Source: Microbacterium proteolyticum
GTDB lineage: Bacteria > Actinomycetota > Actinomycetes > Actinomycetales > Microbacteriaceae
NCBI RefSeq assembly: GCF_029639405.1
Contig: NZ_CP121274.1
Span: forward strand, 620,001 to 684,000
Direction of reading: 5' to 3'
DNA: 64,000 bases
The notes below the pieces were generated by a model. The model was not told the DNA's origin. It saw only the letters and a program-made list of their open reading frames with translations, and did not search any database. A program made the position numbers and the translations under genes. This document shows, piece after piece, positions 26,682-35,301 of the stretch. The first letter of the stretch is position 1, and every line of letters begins with the position of its first letter.

Positions 26682-26778
26682 GCGAGGGCATGATCCGGCT
26701 CCCGCGCGAACGCCGCCGGGCCGCTCCCTCCTCCGGGGCTGAACGCCGGGTGAACGGCCGCTGCCGCCGCAGCCGAAT

Positions 26779-26844
26779 GTCAGCGATCCGCGCCGGGTCA
26801 GTGGCATCCACACGGATCCGACTGAGGGTGCGCGGATCACCGAC
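26779..26844. repeat. REP-like palindrome, family 4
   Basis: 66-bp palindrome with GATCCGCGC/GCGCGGATC arms and inner GTCAGTGG/CGACTGAG pairing, closely matching 25011-25076. Lies in the divergent gap between the Clp-N-like gene and mtnA. Confidence 0.75.
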
Positions 26845-26907
26845 CGGGCACGTCGCACGCCGTCACCGACGCCACCAACGTCGGAGGCCCGTGGGAGAAT
26901 CGTCGCG

Positions 26908-28077
26908 ATGTCTGCCACCCTCGAGAATTCCGTCGTCCTCGACGAGTCGGCGGGTGTCGTCCGCATCCTCGATCGCCGTGTGTTCCCCGCACGGGTGGAA
27001 TGGGTGGATGCCGCGACCCCCGACGAGGTCGCTTCGGCGATCCGCGACATGGTGACCCAGAGCTCGGGGCCGCTGTACGCCGCGACCGCCGGCATGGGCC
27101 TCGCCGCTCTGCAGGCGAGGGGACTGCCGCTCGGTGAGGCGCGGACGGCGCTCGGTCGCGCGGGCCGCGCTCTGGCCACCGCCCGGCCCACCAACGCGCA
27201 CCCGCGCGATGCCGTGGCCCGGATCCTCGCGGCCGGACGCGATGCCGACGACACCGACACCCTGGTGTCGATCACGCTCGAGACGGCGGCCGCGGTCGAC
27301 CGCGACTACCGCGAGGCGAGCCTGCGCCTGGGGCGCGCGACGCTGTCGCTGCTGCCCGAGTCGCCGCGGATCCTCACGCACTGCTGGGCCGACGCGTACC
27401 TGTTCGGCCTCGTCGCCGCCGCCCGCGAGGCCGGCCGCGAGATCGAGTGGATCGCGACCGAGACCCGGCCGTACCTGCAGGGCGCGAGGCTCACCGCGCA
27501 CTCGCTGCGCGAGCTCGACCAGAAGGTCACGCTCATCACCGACGGCATGGCCGCCGCGGCGCTCGCCTCGCCCCGGGGCGTGGGGTCCGGACCGATCGAC
27601 GCCGTCGTCACCGCCGCAGACCGCGTCGCGCTCGACGGCTCGGTGGTCAACAAGGTGGGCACGCTCGCGCACGCGGCCGCGGCGGCGGCGTTCGGCATCC
27701 CGTACTACGCGATGGTCGAAGCCCCCGACCCGAGCGCCCCGACGGGTTCCGACGTCGTGATCGAGGACCGCGACCCGCGCGAGGTGCTCGAGGTGCTCGG
27801 GCACCGCACCGCCAGCCCGCTCGTGACCGACGCGTGGTACCCCGCGTTCGACGTCACCCCGCCGCGCCTGGTGACCCGCATCGCGACGAGCCGCGGCACG
27901 TTCGCCCCGGCCGACGTCGGCGCCCACTTCACGACCGATCCGGATTCCGAAGCCCCCGCCCCGGCGCTCCGGCGCCGCCGCTCCCCCGCCGAGCCCGCCC
28001 CGGTCGCCGCGACCGTGCAACCCGACACCGTCGCCTTCCGCCCCGTGACCGCTTCCCCCGACGAGGACCCCTCATGA
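26908..28077 (+). CDS. mtnA: S-methyl-5-thioribose-1-phosphate isomerase (MtnA-like)
   Basis: 389 residues of the eIF2B/MtnA fold. The catalytic Cys is in RILTHCWADAYLFG and the catalytic Asp in AADRVALDGSVVNKVGT, matching the Cys-Asp pair of MtnA. It isomerises 5-methylthioribose-1-phosphate to the ribulose form. The N-terminal substrate loop, normally GAPAIG, reads ATAGMGLAAL here, and there is a Pro/Ala-rich tail of about 50 residues, so it is a divergent member. The assignment rests on direct coupling with mtnC and mtnB: its TGA overlaps the mtnC ATG. Confidence 0.84.
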   Translation: MSATLENSVVLDESAGVVRILDRRVFPARVEWVDAATPDEVASAIRDMVTQSSGPLYAATAGMGLAALQARGLPLGEARTALGRAGRALATARPTNAHPRDAVARILAAGRDADDTDTLVSITLETAAAVDRDYREASLRLGRATLSLLPESPRILTHCWADAYLFGLVAAAREAGREIEWIATETRPYLQGARLTAHSLRELDQKVTLITDGMAAAALASPRGVGSGPIDAVVTAADRVALDGSVVNKVGTLAHAAAAAAFGIPYYAMVEAPDPSAPTGSDVVIEDRDPREVLEVLGHRTASPLVTDAWYPAFDVTPPRLVTRIATSRGTFAPADVGAHFTTDPDSEAPAPALRRRRSPAEPAPVAATVQPDTVAFRPVTASPDEDPS

Positions 28078-28775
28078 CCGCCATCTCCGCCGACGTCGTC
28101 GTGCTCGACATCGAGGGCACCACCAGTGCCGCCGGCTTCATCCTGGGCGACCTGTACGACTACGCCCGCCCCCGCCTCGACGAGGTGCTCGGGCGCGACG
28201 ACGACGCCGTGCGCGCCGCCCGCGCCGACGCGATCGCCGAGACCGGGCTGGATGCCGACGCCACCGACGCCGAGGTCGCCGAAGCGCTCCGCGGGCTCAT
28301 GGCATCCGACGTGAAGTCGACGCCGTTGAAGACACTCCAGGGGATCATCTGGGCCGAGGGCTTCGCCGCGGGCGAGATCCACTCGCAGTTCTTCGAGGAC
28401 GTGCCGCCGCGCCTCCACGCGTGGCACGAGGCCGGCATCCGGCTCGCGGTGTACTCCTCGGGGTCGGTCGCCTCCCAGGTGCCGTGGTTCCGGCACGCCC
28501 CGCAGGGCGACCTGACGCCGCTCGTCGAGGACTTCTTCGACACCGTCAGCGCGGGGCCGAAGAAGGAGTCCGGGTCGTACGACCGCATCGCCGCGGCGCT
28601 GGGCGTGGAACCGTCGCACGCGCTGTTCCTCACCGACCACCCCGACGAGGTCGCCGCGGCCCTCGCCGCCGGCTGGCAGGTCGTCGCGCTCGACCGCGCC
28701 GGCGAGCCGTGGCACGGAGCCGATTTCGCGTCGCCGTCCGTGTCATCCTTCAACGAGATCGAGCTGTCGCGGTGA
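28074..28775 (+). CDS. mtnC: 2,3-diketo-5-methylthiopentyl-1-phosphate enolase-phosphatase
   Basis: 233 residues, a HAD-type hydrolase of the E1/MtnC family. The nucleophile motif is VVVLDIEGTTS, motif II lies in VYSSGSVASQ, and the basic and acidic motifs in GPKKESGSY and FLTDHPDEV. It enolises and dephosphorylates the diketo intermediate to the acireductone. ATGA overlap with mtnA and GTGA overlap with mtnB show a tightly coupled operon. Length and motifs are normal for the family. Confidence 0.93.
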   Translation: MTAISADVVVLDIEGTTSAAGFILGDLYDYARPRLDEVLGRDDDAVRAARADAIAETGLDADATDAEVAEALRGLMASDVKSTPLKTLQGIIWAEGFAAGEIHSQFFEDVPPRLHAWHEAGIRLAVYSSGSVASQVPWFRHAPQGDLTPLVEDFFDTVSAGPKKESGSYDRIAAALGVEPSHALFLTDHPDEVAAALAAGWQVVALDRAGEPWHGADFASPSVSSFNEIELSR

Positions 28776-29404
28776 GCCTTCCCCTGACCGCACGCGTGCA
28801 GGAGGCCGGTGCCGCCCTCGCCGCGGAAGCCTCGCGCTTCTCGGGGTACGGCTGGATGCGCGGCACGTCCGGCAACCTCTCGGTCGTGATCGACCGCGAT
28901 CCGCTCGTGCTCGCGGTCACGGCATCCGGTCTGGACAAGTCCGAGCTCACCGATCGCGACGTCGTGCTCATCGGTGCCGACGGTGGGGCGCTCGACCCCG
29001 ACGACCCGCGGCCGCCGTCCGCCGAGGCCGGGCTCCACGCACACATCGCCGCGCGGACCGGAGCGGGCGCGGTGTTCCACGTGCACGCGTTCGACGCGGT
29101 CGTCGCGGGGCACCGGTGGCCGGGCGGCGTCGAGATCCGCGACATGGAGATGCTCAAGGGCATCGGCCACCGCGCGCACGACGAGACCGTCACGATCCCC
29201 GTGATCGCGAACGACCAGGACATGGCGGTCGAAGCCGCCCGCTTCGACGAGGTCTACGTCCCGGCCACCGCCGAGGTGCCCGAGGTCCCCGCGCTGATCG
29301 TCGCGAGCCACGGCATGTACGCCTGGGGCGTCGACATCGCCGCTGCGCGCCGCCACCTCGAGATCGCCGAGTGGCTGCTGCGCTTCACCGTCGCCACGCG
29401 CTGA
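28772..29404 (+). CDS. mtnB: Methylthioribulose-1-phosphate dehydratase
   Basis: 210 residues of the class II aldolase/adducin fold. GTSGNLSV is the phosphate/substrate loop; zinc ligands are the two His of FHVHAF and a later His in ASHGMYAWG; the likely catalytic acid is in PSAEAGLHAH. It dehydrates methylthioribulose-1-phosphate to the diketo compound used by MtnC. The GTG start at 28772 overlaps the mtnC stop. Last gene of mtnA-mtnC-mtnB; a palindromic repeat (29449-29514) separates it from the convergent mtnK. Confidence 0.92.
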   Translation: MSLPLTARVQEAGAALAAEASRFSGYGWMRGTSGNLSVVIDRDPLVLAVTASGLDKSELTDRDVVLIGADGGALDPDDPRPPSAEAGLHAHIAARTGAGAVFHVHAFDAVVAGHRWPGGVEIRDMEMLKGIGHRAHDETVTIPVIANDQDMAVEAARFDEVYVPATAEVPEVPALIVASHGMYAWGVDIAAARRHLEIAEWLLRFTVATR

Positions 29405-29448
29405 GCGCCATCGTCGGCTGCGCGCCGGCCGGGTCCCCGCGCCGAATG

Positions 29449-29514
29449 CACACGTTCCGGTCGAGCGCACACGTTGCGGTCGGCCAATGCGTGTGCGTTC
29501 GACCGGAACGTGTG
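29449..29514. repeat. REP-like palindrome, family 2
   Basis: 66-bp inverted repeat; 25-bp arms beginning CACACGTTCCGGTCGA and ending in its complement with one mismatch. Contains the family 2 word GCGCACACG on one arm and CGTGTGCG on the other. Lies between convergent mtnB and mtnK and probably ends both transcripts. Confidence 0.85.
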
Positions 29515-29560
29515 ACCTCGGCGGGGATGCCACGCCCCCGGCGCCCCGGCGACCCCGGCG

Positions 29561-30757
29561 TCAGCCGAGCAGCGCGACCGTCTGCGCGGTGAGCGCGCGC
29601 GGGTCGGCGTCGTCGAGGCGCGCGGTTCCCAGTGTGCGCGCGGCGCGCAGGACGAAACGCGCCGCGACGGCGCGCTCCGGCTCGGGCAGGGTCTGGATGT
29701 CGGCGACCTTGGAGAACCCGACGATGCGGCGGACCGCCTTCGCGGCGCCGTAGATCGCGGCATCCGACCGCACGACCGCGAGCGTGTGCTCGAGCACCTC
29801 GTCGCCGTACACGCGCGGGTCGACGCGGTCGGGCCAGCGGCGGCGGAACTCTGTCTCGAACGCGTCGACGAGCTCGACGGGGAGCGCGAGAAGCGTGGCG
29901 GCATCGGCGGATCGCCCGAGCACGTGCGCGCGCGCCGCGGCGATCACGAGGTTCGCCCACACGGCACCGAGGTCGAAGCCCGTGGGACCGTACGTGCCGA
30001 ACTCCGAGTCGAACGCCCGCACCGACTCCCCCTCGGCGCGCACGAACACCGACCCGGTGTGCAGGTCGCCGTGCAGCAGGCTCTGCGTGCTCTCCTGGAA
30101 CCGCTGCTTGGCCAGGCCGATCTCGCGCACGAACGCCCGGTCGGCGCGCAGCTCCCGCACGTCGTCGTCGTTCGCGGCGAGCCACCCGTTGTGCTCGTGG
30201 TCGACGTACGGCTCGGTGAACACCAGGTCTTCGGTGATCTCGCTCAGCTCGGGGTTGGTCGCCGCGGCGATCGCGCGGCGGCGCTCGGGCCCGGGCGTTC
30301 CGAAGGCGCTCGTCGCGAAGCCGACGGCCCCGACGTACTCTCCGAGCTGCGCCGCGGCGTACGTGTGCAGCCGACCGGCGTTGAGCTCGCCGCGCCACAC
30401 CGCGTGGTCGCTGAGGTCCTCGATCGACAGGGCGAGGTTCTCGGCGTCGAAGCCGTGGAACGCCGGCACGTGCACCGGGTCGATCCGCTCGTGCACGCCG
30501 AGCACGACGGCCTCGCGCGCCGCCCGCTCGCGCGTCAGCGGCCACGACGGGTCGACGCGCACGTGCGGCAGCGACTGCTTCACGACGACGCCGCTCCCGG
30601 CGGCATCCTTCACGATGAAGACGAGGTTCAGGTTGCCGTCGCCGACCTCCTCGACGGACACGATGGATGCCGGATCCACCGGCCCCGCCAGGTGCGGGCG
30701 CGCGACGAGGTAGGCGGGGACCGTGGCGACGGTCAGCTGATCGGTGAGGAGGGTCAT
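29561..30757 (-). CDS. mtnK: S-methyl-5-thioribose kinase
   Basis: 398 residues of the aminoglycoside-phosphotransferase-like kinase fold. The N-terminal nucleotide region has VEEVGDGNLNLVFIV and VVVKQSLP, the catalytic loop is LLHGDLHTGSVFV, and the metal motif AFDSEFGTYGP. This is the MtnK pattern (HGDLHTGS, DxE). It phosphorylates 5-methylthioribose, the entry step of the salvage route encoded across the convergent junction. The ATG at 30755-30757 overlaps the permease stop (ATGA), so kinase and importer are made together: sugar taken in would be phosphorylated at once. Confidence 0.92.
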   Translation of the reverse strand: MTLLTDQLTVATVPAYLVARPHLAGPVDPASIVSVEEVGDGNLNLVFIVKDAAGSGVVVKQSLPHVRVDPSWPLTRERAAREAVVLGVHERIDPVHVPAFHGFDAENLALSIEDLSDHAVWRGELNAGRLHTYAAAQLGEYVGAVGFATSAFGTPGPERRRAIAAATNPELSEITEDLVFTEPYVDHEHNGWLAANDDDVRELRADRAFVREIGLAKQRFQESTQSLLHGDLHTGSVFVRAEGESVRAFDSEFGTYGPTGFDLGAVWANLVIAAARAHVLGRSADAATLLALPVELVDAFETEFRRRWPDRVDPRVYGDEVLEHTLAVVRSDAAIYGAAKAVRRIVGFSKVADIQTLPEPERAVAARFVLRAARTLGTARLDDADPRALTAQTVALLG

Positions 30758-31800
30758 GATGCGGTGGTGCTCCCGGCGACGATGGTGGTCTTGCGACGGC
30801 GGAACGTGAAGCTGAACAGCAGGGCCACGAGCAGCACGAGGCCCTTCCCGAAGTCCTGGATGTAGTACGGCAGGCCCATCATCGAGAACCCGGTGACCAT
30901 CACGGCCACGAGCACCGCCCCGAGGGCCGTGCCCCACGCGTTCGGACGCCCGATGCCCAGCACCGACACGCCCACGAGCGCGACGGCCACGGCATCCAGC
31001 AGCAGGCTGTTGCCCGCCGAGACGTCGCCCTGCCCGATGCGGGCGGCGAGGACGAGACCGGCGATGGATGCCAGGATGCCGCAGCCGATGTACGCCGCGG
31101 CGCGGTAGGCGCGGACGCGGACGCCGGCGAGGCGCGCGGCTTCGGGGTTCGACCCCACGGCGGCGAGCGCACGGCCCCAGCGGGTGCGGTCGAGGACGAA
31201 CCACAGCACGACCGTGAGTCCGAGGAAGAGCACGACCGGCACCGAGAGGGGGCCGATGAACCCGCGGTCGAACCACAGGAAGTCGGGCGTGAACCGCCCG
31301 GGAGCGGTGGTGCCGTCGTCGAGGGTCATCTGCGACGAGATGGACTTGCCGTCGACGATGATGAGCTTGAGTCCCACGACGGTGAACATCGTCGCGAGCG
31401 TCGCCAGCAGGTCGGGGATGCGCGCGAACACGATGAGCGCGGCGTTGACCGCGCCGATGAGCGCACCCGAGAGCAGCACGACGCCGACCGCGATCCCGCC
31501 GACCTGATTGCCGATGACCATCGTCCAGGCGGCGATCGACACCGCGAATCCGGCGTTCGCGCCGACCGACAGGTCGAGGCCGCCGACGGTCATCGCGAGC
31601 GTCACGCCGAGACCGGCGATGCCGATCGGGGCGATGTACTTCAGCATCCCCACGATGTTCTCGGGCGTCGCGAACGCGGGCTGGGTCACGGCGAAGAACG
31701 CGATGAGCAGCACGGTGACGGCGACGAAGCCCCACTTCGCGATGGCATCCACGATCCGGGATCCGGCACTCGGTCGCGCGGGAGCGAGAGCGGTGGTCAT
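30754..31800 (-). CDS. ABC transporter permease (candidate methylthioribose importer)
   Basis: 348-residue ribose-type permease with about ten transmembrane helices; GGLDLSVGANAGF, RIPDLLATLATMFTVVGL and the late GVSVLGIGRPNAWG are the family landmarks. Only one permease gene is present, so it probably forms a homodimer, unlike the paired permeases of the rhamnose system at 3485-5580. Coupled by ATGA overlaps to the ATPase upstream and mtnK downstream. The substrate, methylthioribose or a close analogue, is inferred from mtnK and the mtn genes. Confidence 0.85.
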   Translation of the reverse strand: MTTALAPARPSAGSRIVDAIAKWGFVAVTVLLIAFFAVTQPAFATPENIVGMLKYIAPIGIAGLGVTLAMTVGGLDLSVGANAGFAVSIAAWTMVIGNQVGGIAVGVVLLSGALIGAVNAALIVFARIPDLLATLATMFTVVGLKLIIVDGKSISSQMTLDDGTTAPGRFTPDFLWFDRGFIGPLSVPVVLFLGLTVVLWFVLDRTRWGRALAAVGSNPEAARLAGVRVRAYRAAAYIGCGILASIAGLVLAARIGQGDVSAGNSLLLDAVAVALVGVSVLGIGRPNAWGTALGAVLVAVMVTGFSMMGLPYYIQDFGKGLVLLVALLFSFTFRRRKTTIVAGSTTAS

Positions 31801-33356
31801 GCGGTTTCCTTCCGGTGGCCGGGGTCGTCGAGCAGGGCGGCGACGATGCGCGCGCGGTCGAGGACTCCGGCGGGGGTGTCCAGGACGATGCGCCCCGAGA
31901 CGAGGACGACGATGCGGTCGGCGACGTCGAGGATCTCGTCGACGTCGCTGGAGAGCACGAGCACGGCGGCGCCCTCGGCCGCGCGGTCGCGGGCGGCGTC
32001 GCCGATGCGGCGGCGCGCCCCGATGTCGACGCCGCGGAACGGCTCGTCGAGCACGGCGAGCCGCGGGCCCGTGCGCAACCACCGCCCCACGACGACCTTC
32101 TGCTGGTTGCCGCCGGACAGGTCGTCGACGCGGGTGTCCGCGGAGGGCGCGACGACGCCGTACGCGTCGATCACGTCGTCGGCGGCCGCGCGCTCGCGCG
32201 CCGGCGAGACGACGCCCCACCGCGAGATCTGCCGCAGCACCGGGAGCCCGACGGTGCGGCCGATCGACCAGCCGGGCTGGATGCCCTGCCGCTGACGATC
32301 CTCGGGCACGAGCACGACCCCGGCGTCCTTGGCCGCCGCGGGCGACGCGGGGCGGTAGGGCGCGCCGTCGAGTCGCAGGCGGGCGGTGCCCGCGGGGCGC
32401 ACCCCGGCGACGATCTCGGCGAGTTCGGTCTTGCCGGCCCCGAGCAGACCCAGGATGCCGGTCACCTGGCCCGCGGCGACCGACAGGGCCAGCGGTGCCG
32501 CCCCGGGCAGGAGGACCGCGTCGTCGACGGCGAGCACCTCGGCGTGCGCGGGGAGCGGGTCGGTGATGTGCTGCTGCAGTTCGGTCGGGATGCCGAGCAT
32601 CGCCTCCAGGGCCGCCTGCCAGTCGAACGGACGGAGGGCTTCGAGCTCGAGGCGTCCGTCGCGGAGGACGACGATGCGATCGGCGAGTCGCTCGATCTCA
32701 CCGAAACGATGGCTGACGAACAGGATCGACAGGCCCTCGTCGCGCAGCACCCGCAGCACGGCGAACAGGCGATCCGCCTCCGCGGCCGTCAACGCCGACG
32801 TCGGCTCGTCGAGGATCAGCAGGCGCGGGGTGGACCGCAGGGCGCGGGCGAGCACGAGCAGCTGGGCGTCGGATGTGCCCAGGCGCGCGGCATCCGCCCG
32901 CAGGACCTCGTCGGACCACGACAGCCCCAGGCGCTCGAGCGCCGCACGGGCGACGCGCTCCGCCTCCGCCCGGCGCACGAGACGGTGCCCGCCCGTCGCG
33001 AGATCCGTGAGGGCGAGGTTGTCGGCGACGCTCAGGCCGGGCACGATGCCGTCGGCGATCCGCTGGTGGACGGTCTCGATCCCGGCGCGACGGGCGCGGG
33101 CCGGCGAAGTCAGACGGACGTCGTTGCCCGCGACCGCGATCTCGCCCGTGTACCCGGCATTGGCCCCCGAGATCGCCCCGATCAGCGTGGACTTGCCCGC
33201 ACCGTTGGTGCCGAGGAGCGCGGTGATGCTGCCGGGGAACAGATCCAGCGACACGTCGCGGAGCACCTGGTTGGTGCCGAACCGCACGCCGACGCCGCCC
33301 AGGCGGACGACGGGGGCGTCGTTCACCTGGGCGGCGTGAGAGAGCGGAAACGTCAT
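31797..33356 (-). CDS. ABC transporter ATP-binding protein, tandem domains (candidate methylthioribose importer)
   Basis: 519 residues, two ATPase modules. Module 1: Walker A GTNGAGKST, but a degenerate signature LGTSDAQ in place of LSGGQ, and Walker B LLILDEPTSAL. Module 2: GLLGAGKTE, intact LSGGNQQK, and LAVLDEPFRGVD, in which the usual Thr of DEPT is Phe. The asymmetry suggests one canonical and one degenerate site, as is usual for sugar-import ATPases. ATGA overlaps with the binding-protein gene upstream and the permease downstream. Confidence 0.87.
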   Translation of the reverse strand: MTFPLSHAAQVNDAPVVRLGGVGVRFGTNQVLRDVSLDLFPGSITALLGTNGAGKSTLIGAISGANAGYTGEIAVAGNDVRLTSPARARRAGIETVHQRIADGIVPGLSVADNLALTDLATGGHRLVRRAEAERVARAALERLGLSWSDEVLRADAARLGTSDAQLLVLARALRSTPRLLILDEPTSALTAAEADRLFAVLRVLRDEGLSILFVSHRFGEIERLADRIVVLRDGRLELEALRPFDWQAALEAMLGIPTELQQHITDPLPAHAEVLAVDDAVLLPGAAPLALSVAAGQVTGILGLLGAGKTELAEIVAGVRPAGTARLRLDGAPYRPASPAAAKDAGVVLVPEDRQRQGIQPGWSIGRTVGLPVLRQISRWGVVSPARERAAADDVIDAYGVVAPSADTRVDDLSGGNQQKVVVGRWLRTGPRLAVLDEPFRGVDIGARRRIGDAARDRAAEGAAVLVLSSDVDEILDVADRIVVLVSGRIVLDTPAGVLDRARIVAALLDDPGHRKETA

Positions 33357-34447
33357 CCGGAGACGGCGGGCAGCCAGTCGGCGACCACCGTGTCGTTCAG
33401 CAGCAGCGACGGCTCGGCCTCGCGCAGCTGGGCGACGTTGGTGATGCCCTTCTCGATGAGGAAGTCGCGCGTGATGGTGACGGCGGGGAACTGGACGGTG
33501 TCCTCGGTGAGCTGGCCGGCCAGCTTCAGCGCGAGAGCGCGCACGACACCGGCGCCCACGGCCGACGGGTCGGTCGCGCTCGTGGCGACCCACGGGCTGC
33601 CGTCGGCGGTGATGACCTCGATGTCGGCGTTGGAGATGTCGATGCCGTAGACCTTGACCTTGTCCTGCAGGTTGTTCTGCAGCACCGCCTGGACGACACC
33701 CTTGGTGATCTCGTCGTACGGGGCGAAGATCGCCTGCACGCCCGGGTTCGCCTTGAGGGCCGCGTCGACGAGAGGGATGTTGTCGGTCGCGGTCGACTCG
33801 GTGACCTTGCCGGTGAAGAAGAGCTGGTCGAGACCGTTCTTCGCGACGACCTCGTCCCACACCTTCTTGCGGCGGTCCAGGGGAGCGAAGCCCTCGGCGC
33901 TGACGAGGCCCACCTTCGCGGCCTCGCCGTTGTCCTTCACGAGCTGGTCGAGGACGCCCTGCGCCATCGACGCGTCCGACTGCGAGGTCACGACGACCCC
34001 GTCGGTGTCCTCGAGCGCCAGGTCGTACACGATGACCGGGATGCCGGCATCCACTGCCTCGCGCACGCGCGGCTCGATCGTGTCGGTCTGACCGTGGTCG
34101 ACGATGATCGCGTCGGGCTTGGCGGCGATCGCCTGCTCGAGGTCGGAGGCCTGCTTGGCGTTGTCGTTGCGGGCGTCGTAGACGGTGAGGTCGATGTTGA
34201 CCGCGGCGGCCTGCGCCTTGGCGCCGGCGGTCCACGCCGTGAAGAAGTCGCCGGCGCCGGACTGCTGCACGAGGGCGACCTTGAGCGGCTCGCCGTCGAA
34301 CGGGGCCGGGAGGTTCTCGGCCTTCTGCACGGGGGCGGACGAGGCGGCGGGAGCAGCGGTGTTCTGCTGCGCGCAGCCGGTGAGGGCGAGGGCGGCGATA
34401 CCGGCGGTGGCGACGAGGGTCGCCCAACGGTGGGAGCGAACGGACAC
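33353..34447 (-). CDS. Sugar ABC transporter substrate-binding lipoprotein (candidate methylthioribose-binding)
   Basis: 364 residues. A signal peptide with lipobox ALTGC precedes a type I periplasmic binding domain of the ribose/LuxP class: VALVQQSGAGDFFTAW, VYDARNDNAKQASDLEQ and AIIVDHGQTDTIEP. The fold is known to bind pentoses, AI-2 and nucleosides, so 5-methylthioribose is chemically sensible. The GTG at 34445-34447 follows AAGGGG. First gene of the binding protein-ATPase-permease-mtnK operon, divergent from mtnD across about 205 bp that must hold both promoters. Confidence 0.83.
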   Translation of the reverse strand: MSVRSHRWATLVATAGIAALALTGCAQQNTAAPAASSAPVQKAENLPAPFDGEPLKVALVQQSGAGDFFTAWTAGAKAQAAAVNIDLTVYDARNDNAKQASDLEQAIAAKPDAIIVDHGQTDTIEPRVREAVDAGIPVIVYDLALEDTDGVVVTSQSDASMAQGVLDQLVKDNGEAAKVGLVSAEGFAPLDRRKKVWDEVVAKNGLDQLFFTGKVTESTATDNIPLVDAALKANPGVQAIFAPYDEITKGVVQAVLQNNLQDKVKVYGIDISNADIEVITADGSPWVATSATDPSAVGAGVVRALALKLAGQLTEDTVQFPAVTITRDFLIEKGITNVAQLREAEPSLLLNDTVVADWLPAVSG

Positions 34448-34652
34448 GGGGTCCCCTTCGAAAGGAGTCGGGTGCGGGAAGCCGCGCGAGTGCTGTGGGG
34501 CGACGGCCGTCGAGCAGTCAAGCAGGGCAGTCCGTCCCGGACGGTCCGAGGTTGCGGTTTGTTACGGGTCACATCCGCGCGAACGCCCCGGGCCCGGGCC
34601 GCGGGCGAGACAATCGACACGTCCCGACCGCATCCGTCCGAGAGGAGGAGCC

Positions 34653-35234
34653 ATGACGCTCCTGACCGTCTGGAAAGAGACCGACCCGACCAGCCCCGTC
34701 CTCGAGACGACCGACGAGGACGAGATCCGCGCGGCCCTCGCCGAGCTCGGCGCCCGATTCTCCCGCTGGGACGTGCACGAGATCGCCTCCGACGCCGCCC
34801 TCGACGACGTGCTCGCGCTCTACGCCGACCAGGTCGAGAAGGTGAAGCAGGACGAGGGCTACACGCTCGTCGACATCGTGGGCCTCTCGCCCGCGCAGGA
34901 CAACTATGACGAGGTCAAGGTCGCCTCGCGCGAGCGCTTCCTGTCGGAGCACCGTCACGACGACGACGAGGACCGCTTCTTCGCCAAGGGCGCCGGCGTC
35001 TTCTACCTGCACGTGAACGAGAAGGTGCACGCCCTCTACTGCGAGGCGGGCGACCTCGTCTCCGTGCCGGCGAACACCACGCACTGGTTCGACATGGGCA
35101 CGACCCCCGAGTTCGTCAGCATCCGCTTCTTCCACGACGACGACGGCTGGGTCGGCCACTTCACCGGCAACCCGATCGCCGAGACGTTCGCGACGTTCGA
35201 CGAGCTGCACGCGCGCCGGGCGCAGTTGGCCTGA
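34653..35234 (+). CDS. mtnD: Acireductone dioxygenase
   Basis: 193-residue cupin of the ARD family. The metal-binding His-x-His...Glu set is in EHRHDDDEDRFF, followed by GAGVFYLHV and the fourth ligand His in NTTHWFDMG. With iron it makes the 2-keto acid precursor of methionine and formate; with nickel, an off-pathway product. A strong AGAGGAGGAG ribosome binding site ends 2 nt before the ATG at 34653. It completes the mtnK-A-B-C-D set in one window; the final aminotransferase is not here. Confidence 0.94.
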   Translation: MTLLTVWKETDPTSPVLETTDEDEIRAALAELGARFSRWDVHEIASDAALDDVLALYADQVEKVKQDEGYTLVDIVGLSPAQDNYDEVKVASRERFLSEHRHDDDEDRFFAKGAGVFYLHVNEKVHALYCEAGDLVSVPANTTHWFDMGTTPEFVSIRFFHDDDGWVGHFTGNPIAETFATFDELHARRAQLA

Positions 35235-35252
35235 CGCTTCTTCGTCGCAGAG

Positions 35253-35290
35253 ACGCCCCTGCCTCGCGTGAGTCCGCGAGGCAGGGGCGT
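35253..35290. terminator. Strong bidirectional terminator
   Basis: Perfect 16-bp stem (ACGCCCCTGCCTCGCG and its complement) with a 6-nt loop TGAGTC, between convergent mtnD and the GH51 gene. Followed by TCTCG on the plus strand. Confidence 0.85.
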
Positions 35291-35301
35291 TCTCGTCAGC
35301 G

